Source: Cocos nucifera (Eukaryota; Streptophyta; Magnoliopsida; Arecales; Arecaceae). Taken from it: DNA of 64,000 nucleotides. Below the pieces are notes generated by a model. That model ran no database searches. It was not told the origin of the DNA and saw nothing but the letters and a program-made list of their open reading frames with translations. The position numbers were made by a program, and so were the translations under genes. Location of the stretch: contig QRFJ01002107.1 in assembly GCA_006176705.1 (NCBI GenBank), positions 1 to 64,000 of the forward strand, read 5' to 3'. Of this stretch, positions 24,247 through 36,269 are shown piece by piece; the stretch's first letter is position 1, and each line of letters begins with the position of its first letter.

Positions 24247-25080
24247 ATGTTAGCATTTAATCCACTAGCCTGTATCCTGGACACCCATAGATTGACCGGA
24301 CCTAACTTCAAGGATTGACTCCGAAGCTTTAAAATTATTTTGGATTCCGAGAAGTTAACTCATATGTTGGAATAGAACCCTCCCACTTTACCAGCCCATC
24401 CATCCACTAATCAGAGAGCATCTCTAGAGAAGTGGATGGATGATGATAAGAAGGTCAGGTATTACATGTTGGGCTCAATGTCTGATGAGCTCCAGTGCCA
24501 ACATAAAGATATTAAGACTAGCTATCAAATATTGGCTCACTTGCAAGAGTTATTTGGTGAACAAAGTCACACGCCAAATATCAAGTCACTAGAAGACTTT
24601 TTAAGGTTCAAATGTGTCATGGGCAGTCGGTCCAAGATCATTATCTGATAATGATCAAGGACTTAGAAAAGCTTGAGAAGCTCAGTGTCAAGTTGGACAA
24701 GGATTTGCGGATTGATATAATCTATGATCCTTGATTGATGCATATGGGCAGTTCATCATGAACTACCATATGCATAAACTACAGAATACTCTGGCAGAAC
24801 TTATGTATATGTTGGTTATTGCTAAGCTTTCTATGAAAGGTTCTAAAGGCTCAGTACTTGCTATGGAGCAAACTTCTTCCAAGAGAAAGTCTTTTGGAAA
24901 GAAGAAGAAGTCCGTGAAGAAGTAAAAGATGGATGGTGGAAAGAAGAAGAAGGCAGAGCCAAAAAACAAGGCCACTAACAAAGAAAAATATTTCCATTGC
25001 AACACAGACGGTCTTTGAAAGTGAAATTGCCCCTTGTACTTGGCCAGCCTGAAGAACAAAATTGCAAGTGGTTACCTTAT
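24247..25080 (+). pseudogene. Cop-A1 gag, broken
   Basis: It starts at ATG 24247 and matches the A2 gag. A 70-residue piece at 24436-24648 reads VRYYMLGSMSDELQCQHKDI, the gag core. Another piece at 24731-24925 carries YGQFIMNYHMHKLQNTLAEL and a Lys-rich segment. A zinc-knuckle remnant lies near 24990-25040. Stops and frameshifts throughout. Confidence 0.85.
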
Positions 25081-26190
25081 AAATGATCTCTATTAATTAT
25101 ATATTGATATTTTTGTTTTCAGTATCGAGCAAAATATGAATGCCATAGGATCAAAATAACCTAGGGATAGTCTAAATGATAGGTATCTGTGGCACTTTAA
25201 GCAAGGTCATATAGCAGAAGACAAGATTAATAAATTAAAGAAATCCAGGCTATTGAGTTCATTGATTTTTGAGTCATTTCTGATTTGTGAATCATGTCTT
25301 CATGGCAAAATGACTAAGCTTTCTTTTGTAGGACATGGGGAAAGGGCTACAGACCTACTTGTCCTAGTACATACTGATGTGTGTGGCTCATTTGATGTAC
25401 CGGCTAGAGGCAACTATGTCTACTTCATCATCTTTATCAATGATTTATCTCGGTACAGATATGTATATTTGATACAATATAAATCTAAAGCTTTTAAAAT
25501 GTTCAAAGATTCAGACATGAAGTAGAAAAATAAATTAAAAAATTCATTAAGATTCTTCGATTAGATCGAGGAGGTGAATACCTTAGTTAGAAATTTCTAG
25601 ACTATCTTAAGCAAAATGACATAGTCTCTTAATGGACTCCATATGGAATACCTCAACTCAACGGGATTTCAAAATAAAGAAATTGAACCTTATTAGATAT
25701 GGTCCGATCTATGATGATCTTCACGGACCTTCCTGAGTTTCTTTGGGAACATAGTCTAATGACCGCTATATATTTACTGAATAGGGTTTCCTCTAAAATT
25801 GTACCTACCATACCGTATGAGATATGGCATGGTAAGAAATCAAGTTTGAGTCACCTCAAAATTTGGGGTTGTCTGGCTCATGTTAAGAGACAACAAGAGG
25901 ACAAGTTAGAGTATAGGTCCTTTAGAGCTTGATTCATAGGATATCCTAAAGAGTCATTAGGATATTATTTCTACATTCCAGAAGACCACAATGTGATTGT
26001 GAGTCGACATGCCATCTTCTTTGAAAAATAGTTTATTCAAGATGGTGGCATCGAAAGGTAGATTAGGCTCGAGGAGAAAGTCTTCCAAAAGCAACGAGCT
26101 AAGGACCCTATGAAATCCAATTAGATTGAGCCAATCCAATCACTACCTCCACCTCATAGATCAGAAAGAATTTTTTATCCTCCTGAAAAG
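25081..26190 (+). pseudogene. Cop-A1 protease remnant and integrase
   Basis: Little of the protease remains. Integrase is clear from 25253: CESCLHGKMTKLSF (zinc end), HTDVCGSFDVPARGN (first catalytic Asp) and, after frameshifts, LPEFLWEHSLMTAIYLLNRV and TIPYEIWHGKKSS up to 25932. The C-terminal end runs to about 26030. An in-frame stop follows FRA at 25930. Confidence 0.88.
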
Positions 26191-26222
26191 TACTAGGTAC
26201 TATTTCAACGAACGTAGAGAAA

Positions 26223-27390
26223 ATGTTCCTCATAGAAAATGGGGTTCATGGTGATGATCCCAAAACCTATAAGGAGGCGATATTAGATATCAACTCTGAG
26301 AAATGGTTAGAGGCAATGAAGTCAGAGATTGACTCAATATGCTTGAACCAAGTCTGGACCTTGGTAGATCCATCTGAAGGTATAGTACCTATTGGGTGTA
26401 AATGGAACTACAAGAGAAAGATAGGTGTAGATGAAAATGTGGTGATATTCAAGGCTAGATTAGTGACAAAAGAGTATAGTCGGCACGAAGGCATTGACTA
26501 TCAGGATACCTTCTCGCTTGTAGCCATGCTAAAATCCATCCGCACATTGCTTGCTATTGCAACCTATTTTATTTATAAAATATGACAGATGGACATGAAA
26601 ATGACCTTCTTAAATGGATATCTTGAGGAAGATATCTATATAGAACAGCCGCTAGATTTCATATCCAGTGATACTGATCACAAGATCTGTAAGCTGCAAA
26701 GGTCCATCTATGGACTTAAGCAAGCATCTCAGATTTGGAATGCTCGTTTCAGTGATGTGATCAAATTATTTAAATTCATCAAGATCAAGGAGAAATCGTG
26801 TGTATTCAAAAAGGTCAGTAGGAGTGCTGTTGTCTTCCTCGTGCTGTACGTGGATGACATCCTTCTTATTGGGAATGATATTCCCATGTTGACCATAATT
26901 AAAATGTGGTTATCAAAAGAGTTCTCTATGAAAGATCTAGGAGAGGCATCTTTTATTCTAGGAATTAATGTCTATAGGGATAGACCAAATAGGATGCTGG
27001 GTCTCTTACAGAAGATGTACATAAAGGAGATACTAAAGAGATTTAGCATGAAAAACTCCAAGAGGGGATTGGTGCCCTTCAGACATAAAATTCATCTCTC
27101 CAAGAAGATGTGTCCCAACACACCTAAGGAGATTGAATGGATGAGCAAGATCCCTTATGCTTCGATAATAGGGAGCCTTATGTACGCCATGATATGTACA
27201 CGACCTGATATCGTCCATGCTGTGAGTGTCATGAGCAGATATCAATCGAATCCAAGTGAAGAGCACTGGACTTCTATGAAATATATCCTTAAATACTTGA
27301 GAAGACTAAGGATATGTTTTTTATTTTTGGTAATGGAGAACTCTAGGTCTAGAGTTATACAGACTCAGATTTTATGTCTGATATAGATGA
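26223..27390 (+). pseudogene. Cop-A1 reverse transcriptase
   Basis: Two frames separated by a stop at 26583 cover nearly the whole domain. The first (26223-26585) has the EKWLEAMKSEIDS start and CKWNYKRKIGVDE. The second (26589-27386) has MDMKMTFLNGYLEEDIYIEQ with the first catalytic Asp, LYVDDILLIGNDIPML with the YVDD active site near residue 88, and TRPDIVHAVSVMSRYQSNPS. The frame ends early at a frameshift near 27310. It would copy element RNA into DNA inside the particle. Confidence 0.92.
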
Positions 27391-27830
27391 TCGAAAGTCA
27401 ACGTCTGGTAATCTGTTTGTGTGTAATGGTGGTGCTGTCAGCTAGAAGAGTTCCAAGAAAACTTTGATAGCAAATTCCATCATGGAAGCAAAATACATCG
27501 CTGCATCGAAAGCTGCAAAGAAGGCATTCTGGTACAAAAAATTTGCCGTAGAACTCGAAGTGATGCCATCAAATGCTATCCCTCTGTACTGCGATAACAA
27601 TGGCACTATAGCCGTAGCTAAGGAGCCGAGGTCTCACCAAAAATTCTATCACATCGAGTGGAGATTTCACCTCATCCACGATTACCTCAAAGAAGGATTA
27701 CATCGAAGTCAAGAGAGTCAACTCCATGGACTAAGCGGCAGATCCACTGACAAAGTCTTTAGGCCAGTAGAAGATCGAAGCCCACCTTTAGAAGATGGGA
27801 CTTAGATTTATAGCCAATTAGCTTTAGGTC
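27391..27830 (+). pseudogene. Cop-A1 RNase H
   Basis: A 113-residue frame at 27464-27805 begins in the region NSIMEAKYIAASKAAKKAFW and contains LYCDNNGTIAVAKEPRSHQK, both typical of Copia RNase H. It drifts out of frame near 27690. It directly precedes the purine tract. Confidence 0.88.
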
Positions 27831-27841
27831 AAGTGGAAGTT
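27831..27841 (+). other. Cop-A1 polypurine tract
   Basis: AAGTGGAAGTT just before the 3' LTR start TGTTAGATATG. Confidence 0.8.
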
Positions 27842-28151
27842 TGTTAGATATGTACCCTAAAAGTTAGATTAGCTAATATTTGTAATACACTTCTAAGGGC
27901 AATTTTATAATTTTGACTATAAATTAATAAAAAATTTATTTTCTATCACTATGTGTATCTAAAGTGTATGTGATACATCCTTTGGGTTAATGGTAATGAT
28001 AATTCATATTTTCAAAGAGTTAAAAATTTAAGACATAAATTTTTATAATTAACTCATAAACTGCTCCCGACCGTAGGATCATCACGAGGATGGTGATTGA
28101 TCTGAAAGATTGATGTACGATCGCTTTCTTTGAGTAGATGAGTCTTGAGTT

Positions 28152-29179
28152 TGTGAGGATTGATAGTGCTCCCAAGCCTTGGAAGGCCATGGGAGGAACT
28201 AGGGTGTTGGCTCCAGGGATTCCAGGGGCTTGGTTGGTGCTTCGGAGACCTGGGACATAAGGTGAAGCAAGGAACCAAAGTCGGAGAATTAAAATTGTAG
28301 AAGGAAGATTTTCTGCATGTTAGTTAGTTTAGTCCAAAACTAGATCGGCTAAGTCTCAAAGGATAGGCAAAATAGAGAGCTGAGCATTCGAAACTACTGG
28401 CATGGGACAGGACTGGGCCGGCTCAGTTTCAGACTGAGCCGATCTAGTGGAACTTAGCCGGCTCAGTCTCAGCACTGAGTTGAGACTGAGCTGGCTCAGT
28501 GCACAGGCAGAGTTATGCGAGGGTCTATTTTGGGCTAGAGTCTGGATTAATCTTAGGGGTCTTAAGGCCTAGTTTAAGAGGTCTTAAGGGGGCTAACTCA
28601 TGTATGGGTCAGGCTTAGATCCAAAGGATAAGAGCATGGGAGACATGGATGTACATGGGCTCGATGAGTGCTTTCATACATTGGGTTAGCCAGAAGAGTT
28701 TTTGGTTGGGCCTAATGGCTATGTATAAATACATAGGTTGTATTAGAATTTTCATTGGTGGAATCAATACAAATCTTTTCTTCCTCAATTCTCTCTTCTT
28801 CTCTTCTCTCTAGAGTTGCCACCCTAGGGTTCTTGAAGAAGCCCTTGAGAAGGGGGTGTCTTCCTCAAGCCCAAGGGGGGAGGTGCCCTATCATAGATCC
28901 AGGTGGAGGGTCGGTGGTTTGCTGCCCATAGAGAATGTCAAAGGTTTCTTCAGGTCCATGCGAAAGATCAGGGACTTCCGCAACATGGTATCGGGGTATG
29001 TGATGTCAAGGATGATTGGCATTCGAGTGATATCATGGAACATCAATTGGTATCAGAGCAAGGTGATGCCAGTTGGTGGGTCTACAATTTGGTATCAGAG
29101 CTAGCTGATGCCTAGGACGTTATGGACGGCAGTATGGTATCAAAGCTAGGTGATGTCTGGGACATTGTGGACGAAAATA
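28152..29179 (+). mobile_element. Cop-C-type solo LTR
   Basis: The insert starts TGTGAGGATTG and follows the Cop-C LTR pattern (GTGCTCCCAAGCCTTGG, GGTGTTGGCTCC, GACCTGGGACATAAG). Flanks GAGTT (28147-28151) and GAGTC (29180-29184) form a target duplication with one change. TATA-like TATAAATACATAGG is near 28724-28737. GAGC-CTCG words are at 28430-28500. The end contains three primer-site-like words. Confidence 0.75.
29048..29146 (+). repeat. Three PBS-like words inside an LTR
   Basis: TGGTATCAGAGC at 29048, TGGTATCAGAGC at 29090 and TGGTATCAAAGC at 29135, spaced 42 and 45 bp, each followed by a GTGATGCC-like word. Confidence 0.8.
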
Positions 29180-31904
29180 GAGTCTATGGTGTGGAGACAT
29201 TGGAGTGAGAGTATAGGTACTCATTAGAAAATAAGGGCACTGAGTGTGACTACCTCGAGCATTCATTAGGAAGTCGACATTCTTGTCGATGACTGGCTCG
29301 ATGTTGCAGTAGTGTGTCTGGTTCTTTGACTTAAGGTGCATCGATAATTTATCTTGAGGGTGTTGTAGTTTGACTATACCATAACTCAGCCTCCTAGCCA
29401 CTCAGAATCCTGAGGTGTATATTAGCTATAGTACATTCATTGTAGGAATTAGATTGCACCAATAAGGGATCTATCTACCTCGGTAAATGAGGAGTAGCCC
29501 TATGATGATTATGAGAATTGAGTCCATAAGCCCATAGCCATGGTAGAGTGAAAATGAGAGAGAGTTTCTATAAGGGTTTCACAGAGGACTCGAATCGAAT
29601 GATTAATTCATATGATGGATATTGGGTTTGACGAGTTCACCTTAACCCTAATCCTGTCGAAGCTCAAGATAGAAGAACCCAATCATACAGGTAGCTGCAC
29701 CGAGAGGTTCACTTTCATTTCTAATGGGTTGCCACCATATACTGCTAGGTGTCACTAGTAGATTTTGGGAGCAATTAGAATGATCTTGATGATCGATCAT
29801 TCTAATTGTATGAATCAAAAAAGTTTTGGTCCATCAAAAGGTGTTTCGATGATGTCGATGATGGAGATCACGACATGTCTCATTACCATATAGAACTGAA
29901 CCTAACTAGATCACACAAATAAGGGTTTGGGACTGAATGTCATCAATTGAGCTAACCTAGTTTGATTGATTTGGATTAGATCCAATCAAGTTCAAGGTAA
30001 TTGTGCTAGCACACAATTGAGCCTGACTTTCTCCTTCTATAATCTTTCTAATTCATTGCAACCAAGTCAAAATTGATTTGATTTATTTCTGTATCTTGAA
30101 TGGATTTATTTTTATCTAACTAGAACAAGTCCAGGTTTGATTGATAATTAAATTCATTCCTAGTGCAATTGGACTAGGATCAATAGTTGACCTAATTGAG
30201 AGAATTGAGGGACACATGATTAGAGAATTTTAGAAATTATTTTGCTCTAATTTTTGGATATGTGATAGGGCATGAGTTATACTTTGGGTTTGCAAAATTT
30301 CATGATTTTTGGAGGTGCCTAGACTAGGTTTAATAGAGTTTGATTTGTATCAAACTCTTGAGGGAAGAGTCTTAGACACACATGGAGTCTTCCTTATCCT
30401 TTCATGATGCCACCTTCTAGATGGATTTTTGGCATCAAAACTTTCTAAAATCTAGGGTTTTTCACGGAGATCAGGTCAGGAAGTTCCAATGGTCGAATTA
30501 ATAAGGTTTTTGGTTGAAAAGGGACTCTTTATGGCGCTATGTCTTGTATAAAAACTCTTCTCACAAAATTGCCTCAAAATAATTTATTTTTTCCACACCC
30601 AAAGGAGCCTTTCCTCTGATATCCATGCTGCCTCTATCCTCTCTCTCCCTCTCTTCTACATGTCTAAAATGTTAGCCATAAATATGAGTTGAAGGTCCAA
30701 GGTTTTTAGCACAAGATTCAGCATCTACGCAACAATGTTTGTGAGATGAACAGGCTGCCGTCAAAAGTCATTTTGAAGGCTTTTCAAATCAGATCCAGAT
30801 CTAATTTTTGGAGGAGAGATTCGTGAGGAGAAGACATTCAGATCTTACCTAAGTGGATATCAGTAGAGATCAGGTGCGTGCATGACTCCTTTCAGAACCT
30901 CAAGAATCAACAGGATCATCATAGGATAATTAGATTACCAAATCAGGTACTTGAAATTAAATCTGATTTAATTTTATTTTTAACTTATAATATTAGATTT
31001 CTATGATTAGATCTAAAAAATCTCAAATCTGATTAGGATTTAAATAAAAAATTTTAAAATATTTCTTTCGATCCAATCAAATCTGAACGATCCTATGTCG
31101 AAAAAATAGGTTTTTTCTTCAGGATTGAGATCGAGCTGACTCGAGCCAAAATTGAGCTAGCTCTCTTAGGCAAATAGAGAACATATTTCGAGATTCTATG
31201 GCTTGATAGACAGTTGAGCCAACTCAAGTCTTCATCGAGCTAGCTCGAATAGGTGGACATATAAGCATGCAATTCTCTATTTGGTCTTGGATTGGGTCTA
31301 ATCTAAAAGACCTTAAGGCCTGATTTGAGAGGTCTTAAGATGGCTAATTTATGTATAGGGCTAGACTTGAGTCCATAGATTGAGATTGAGTCAAGTCATG
31401 GGTGTACATGGGCTTGGATTTAACTTAATCTCATTTGGTTAGCCATGAGAGTTTTTGGGCTGGGCCATATTGACCTTGTATATATATATTTTATTAGGAT
31501 TTTCATGAATCTAAGAGAATATAGAACTCTTTTCTCCCAATCCATCTCTCTTATAATCTCTCTCTTATCCTCTCCTCTATTAGCCGCCCATCTCTCGGTG
31601 TCTATTCATCATTTCTACCACCTCCTTCTGGTTGGAAGTCTTTGGTTGCTGGTTCTAGGTCTTCTAAGCTCCAGGAAATCGATCCTACAAAAATAGCAAT
31701 CAAAGGTTGAGAGTGCTATTGCGAAGAACAAGTCAAACCGATCCTATTCATGAGATGAACGTGCTACTACCAAAGACCACATCTAAGGTGCACCAGATTG
31801 ATTTCAGATATGACTTTTTGAGATCAAACCTAGAAGGAGAAGATCTTTAGATCTGATCTGAGTGGATACTAGTAGAGGTCGGGCATGTCCGTGGCTAACA
31901 TCGG

Positions 31905-33578
31905 TGTTAGATATATGTGCCCTAGAAGCTAGAATTGGCTAACACTTGTAATACACTTCTAGGGGCAAAATTATAATTTTGACTAATATCAATAAAATAG
32001 ATTATTTTCTATCACATATGTGTATTTAGTGTCTGTGATACATCCTTTGAGTTAATGGTAATGATAATTCATATTTTCAGGAGTTGAAAATTTAAGACAT
32101 GAATAATCATTATTAACTCATAAAATGCTCCCGACCATAGGATCATCATGAGGATGGTGATTGATCTAGAAGATTGGTGTACAATCACTTCTCTTTAGTA
32201 GATGAGTCTTGAGTCTATGGTGTGGAGACATCAGAGCGAGAGTACAGGTACTCATTAGAGAACGAGGGCACTGAGCGTGACCATCTCGAGTAGTCATTAG
32301 GGAGTCTACCTTCTCGTCAATGACTGACTCGATGCTGCAGTAGTGTGTCTGGTTCTTTGACCTGAGGTGCATCGGCAGTTCATCTTGAGGGTGTTATAGT
32401 TTGACTATACCATTACTCGATCTCCTAGCCATATGGAATCCTGAGGTGTATGTTGACTATGACATGTTCATTGTAGGAACTGGATTGCATCAAGATGGAA
32501 TCTATCTACCTCGGTGGTAGAGGAGCAGCCCTATGATAATCATGAGAATCAAGTCCAGAAGTCCATGGCCATGGCAGAGTGAAATAATAGAAAGAGTTTC
32601 TATTTAGATTTTCACATCGGACTCGAATCGAATGATTACATCACACGCCAAATGTTGACCATTGATACTTTGACTTTTGTCCACATGTCACGCACCTATT
32701 GGAGAGCTGGTGGAGGCCTGTCCCCCTGCCAAAACCTAGCAAGGAAGAGGGCGCACGCCACCCTTGGCATGTGCCCAAGTTGGAGGCGCCCAGGAGTCCC
32801 TGTTGGACAGGGACTCCATCTCCTTTTTGGATTTCAATTAGAGTTCTCCTAAGAACCAACTTTGACTGGTCTTAGGCACCCTCTAAGGAGGAATCCAGGG
32901 GACTCTATTCCTACCAATCAGATTTAGATCTGATTTTACAAAGAGTTGTGATTGGTTGGGAAAAAGAGAAGTTGGATCACAGACAGTCTATAAATAAGAC
33001 CCTGCTCCCAACTCAGATGGTGATTGAAAGTAAGATTGAATCATAATTCCTCATGCCCCAAGGCTGCCTCTCCTCTCTTCCTCCATGCCAAACCCACCTT
33101 CTCCCTCTCCTCTCCACATCCAAAAGAGTTTTGGAGCTTGGTTGGTGCGATCTAGATCAAAGAAAGGCGACTGAAAGCTAGAAGGCTGCACTGCTGCATA
33201 GGACAACTACTGATCTTCGAAAAGAGTTTTGAAGATCCTTCAGATCAGATCCAGATCTGATTTTTAAAGATGTGATAGAGAAGAAGAGGATCTCTAGATC
33301 CAGCTCGAGTGGATACTGATAGAGGCCAGGCACTTGCATGGCTTGATCTAGAACCTTTCGCTGCTTACAGAATCATCAACGGGTAATAGGATTACCCACT
33401 TCAAGGTAAATTAAATCTGATTTAATTTATCTAATTTTATTTTAATTTCTAAAATAATAATAATCAGATCTGTAACATCTTAGATCTGATCTAGATCAAA
33501 AAAAAATTTTTTGAAATATATCTCTTGATCTGATCAGATCTGAACGAACCTGGTCCGAAAAATCAGGATTTTTCTTCA
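31905..33578 (+). mobile_element. Cop-A3: solo LTR with internal deletion
   Basis: It starts TGTTAGATATATG and ends TTCTTCA with flanks ATCGG (31900-31904) and ATCGA (33579-33583). The part between the CGAATGATTACATCA word (ends about 32643) and the promoter-proximal region is missing, about 0.6 kb. The TATA box CTATAAATA is at 32988-32996 with an ATTGG box at 32951. It lies in the Cop-D 3' LTR. Confidence 0.88.
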
Positions 33579-34655
33579 ATCGAAACCTCGGATCATCATC
33601 AGATCATCGTTGTAGGGTGAATGGTTCACCTGATCAGGTGATAATCATTATCACTAATTTTATTTTATTTTTATTTTGCTTTTAGATTAATCAAATTAGA
33701 TTTGAGAACTCTTAGACCTAATCAGATAAGTAGAAAATTTAAAAAGAAAATTACTATGAATCTGATTTGATCAGATCGATCCTACGGCAAGGAACTAGTT
33801 TTTTTTCTTCAAGCACATACTAATTATAAGGTTATCCTACTGTAAGATTTATCCCTTATAGTGGAGTGGTTGTCTTAATATATATTGATCTGAAAAATTT
33901 AAATCATAAATAAGTTAGATAAGATCTAAAGTGATTTATGATTTATTTTTAGATTTTAAAATTAGTATTAATTAGTTTATGATCTAATTTTTGATCATTT
34001 AGAAAAGATCTATATGATGCATTTCATATTTTAGATCTAGATCCTCTTGTTGTATATTGGATATATAGCTTTAATTTTGAATCTAGAATTTATATATGTG
34101 ATATATATATTTATAGAATTTAAATTCAAAACTTACTTTTTGCAAAATTTTAGATTCAAAATCCTACTATATGATCAAAATATTGAAACAATTCAAATCT
34201 AAAACCATAAATTGAATATGATTCAAAGTAAACTATTTATAATTTAAAAATATTTCGAAACCATAAGATTAGAAACTAGTTCTAAGGTTCTAAACCCCAA
34301 CCAATTAGCCTTGAACTTAATTGAGAATTAAGTATTGTTTAAAATCTAGGTTTATGATTTAAAGATCCTAAGTCAATTTCATAACTCATGGGTTAATGGG
34401 TTAATAGGTTAGCTTTGATCAGGTCATTAACTAGGTTAGACCTAAGGTTAGAATCAAATATGGATTAAGTTAAGAAATTGATCAAACCTAATTAATAGTT
34501 AATTAGGATTAGGTAATTTCTTCTCTATAGATCAATTCAATTATTGTAATTGATCATAGTCCATATATTTGACAAATGAACTTGATCATGGATCGGTGGT
34601 TGAGCCTGAGTTTTTGGGCAAACCAAATCAAAACTAATATCGATTGGTGTCTATG

Positions 34656-35599
34656 GTAAGTCTGGCAGTTCTAGATTGATGGTCTTTAATTGGCAGCCCA
34701 TTTATAAGCCATTTTTTATGGTGTCTAAGGCAAACTTTGGTAGACCCTCCCACCGATCTCACTTACTTGGCTAATGTGGTTAGTTAGCTTTTAATTAGGT
34801 TGCTCATTGATTCATGCTAACCTATGTCATATAGGTAAATCAATGAGACCGATTTTGTTCAGTGAGACTAATCTGTATGCCCATAGACCAAAATTGATCC
34901 TAGTCCTCATCAAAGACTTGAGAAGTCAGTGGAAGGATTTGACTTGGTGAACTCAGTGGGAGCAATTTAGTCCATTTCTTCTCTATCCTTAAATCACAAG
35001 CAAACTAAATCTTCTAAATTTTTAGGTCCTTAAAAATGATAAAGTTATGTAGATAACTAAGTCATAGCCTTCCTTTAAGAAGGATGATAATAGATGCAGT
35101 AGTATGGGTGTACATTGGAGGTGTCTTATGCCTGGTGTACATCAAGATATTAGAATTATCATTCATCATATGATGATTAGATCGTACTCTCTGAATGGCG
35201 ATCAGGTTGGCCAGAGATTTTCTCGAGCCTAGTTATCATTCATTTGATGTACCAAATTTAATCATGTTAATGATTGGACCAAACCAGACCTTTTTAGTGA
35301 AGACCAAAGCCTACTGATTAGGCTTCTGGGGCAAAACCTAATGACTAGAAATTACTTGAAAAAATAAATGGTTAAGAACCCACCCATAGATGCACATGGG
35401 TGAGCTAGAGCTTTCCTCGAGCCCCTATGCAGTCTATTTGAATTCTAGTACCTACTAGGAAATTAAAGTAATTTTCTAAATTGAAGGTAGAAGCTACCAA
35501 TTCGTACGAAATAGTAGAAAAATATTTAAACTAAAGTCCAAGTCTTTAGGGTTAAAATAATTTATATACTAATAGATCTTTGTTTTCTTTTCTTTTCAG
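34656..35599 (+). other. Putative leader intron of Cop-B2
   Basis: Donor CTATG|GTAAGT and a strong polypyrimidine acceptor TCTTTTCAG ending 35599; 944 nt. Same position relative to gag as in B3, A1 and A2. Confidence 0.4.
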
Positions 35600-36115
35600 A
35601 TTAAGGCTAAACCCTAATTGCTCCTTTCACTGTTAGATGGTGATGTACTTATGGGTTCTAACTTTGGTAATGAGTATCAGAAGTTGAATTTTGTTCGGCA
35701 GCATGAAGAAGTTCATGCGGGACTTCTAAGTCCAGTCAAAACAAAAAATCTATGACTGACCCAAATCAAGTAGAGTGCTTCTATTATAAGAAGCATGATC
35801 ATAGAAAGAAGGATTGTCCTCAATATCTTGCTTCCCTTGACCCTAACAGATTGAACAAGAAAAAAGAGCAAGAAGTTACTTATCAAGGATATTATATGAT
35901 AATACCTTGTAATGTCACTATTTGTGATTCTACTACCTGGGTATTAGATACTGGTAGTCTTATACATATTTGCAATCCATTGCAAGAACTACAGGTAAGT
36001 AGAAAGTTTAAAAATAATGAGAGATTCCTGAACGTTGGGGATGGAAGTCATGTTTCAATTCTAGTTTTAGGAATTATCAAACTTATTTTCAATGCAAAAA
36101 TTATCATTTAGAGTG
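35600..36115 (+). pseudogene. Cop-B2 gag remnant, zinc knuckle and protease
   Basis: Gag codons at about 35630-35700 (LLDGD..LMGSNFGNEYQKLN) jump straight to the zinc-knuckle region, skipping the gag core. The frame at 35752-36111 has CFYYKKHDHRKKDC, a zinc knuckle with the second Cys changed to Tyr, then WVLDTGSLIHIC with the protease active-site Asp-Thr-Gly near residue 64. The frame stops at the 3' end of the protease. B1 has the same gag deletion. Confidence 0.82.
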
Positions 36116-36269
36116 ATTGTCACTATCGTCCATCATTTATAATAAATGTGATCTTTGTTGGTCTTTTTGCCAAAGATGGTTATCATTAATCTATAAAGAA
36201 AGATTATTGTGATATCATTATGAATGATGTTACACTAATGCATGGACAACAAAGAAATGACATATACAT

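Larger units (their letters stand above)
10431..31121 (+). mobile_element. Cop-A1: full-length Copia element carrying two nested insertions
   Basis: 5' LTR (10431-11610 plus 22071-23159), primer site, leader, gag-protease-integrase-RT-RNase H remnants (24247-27830), purine tract and 3' LTR (27842-31121). The flanking 5-mers GAATT (10426-10430) and GGATT (31122-31126) fit a target duplication with one change. A2 sits in the 5' LTR and a Cop-C-type LTR in the 3' LTR. Without these, the two LTRs are both near 2.26 kb. Lineage within Copia is probably Angela/Tork-like, judged loosely. Confidence 0.88.
27842..31121 (+). repeat. Cop-A1 3' LTR, with inserted Cop-C-type LTR
   Basis: It runs from TGTTAG at 27842 to TTCTTCA at 31121. 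Removing 28152-29179 leaves about 2.25 kb, like the 5' LTR. The stretch 30000-31121 is the uninterrupted counterpart of the A2 insertion region. Confidence 0.88.
10274..33811 (+). mobile_element. Cop-D 3' LTR, split into three pieces by nested insertions
   Basis: Pieces are 10274-10430, about 31127-31904 and about 33584-33811, together near 1.16 kb. The first insertion is A1 (flanks GAATT/GGATT), the second the A3 solo LTR (flanks ATCGG/ATCGA). The LTR ends TTCTTCA at 33811, where the leader of Cop-B2 resumes. Its U3 resembles Cop-C LTRs (GGTGCTCCCAAG start and GAGC-CTCG words) while its U5 resembles Cop-A LTRs (compare 31800-31900 and 33584-33811 with 33230-33578). TATA-like TATATATATTTT lies at about 31481-31492. 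Confidence 0.75.
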
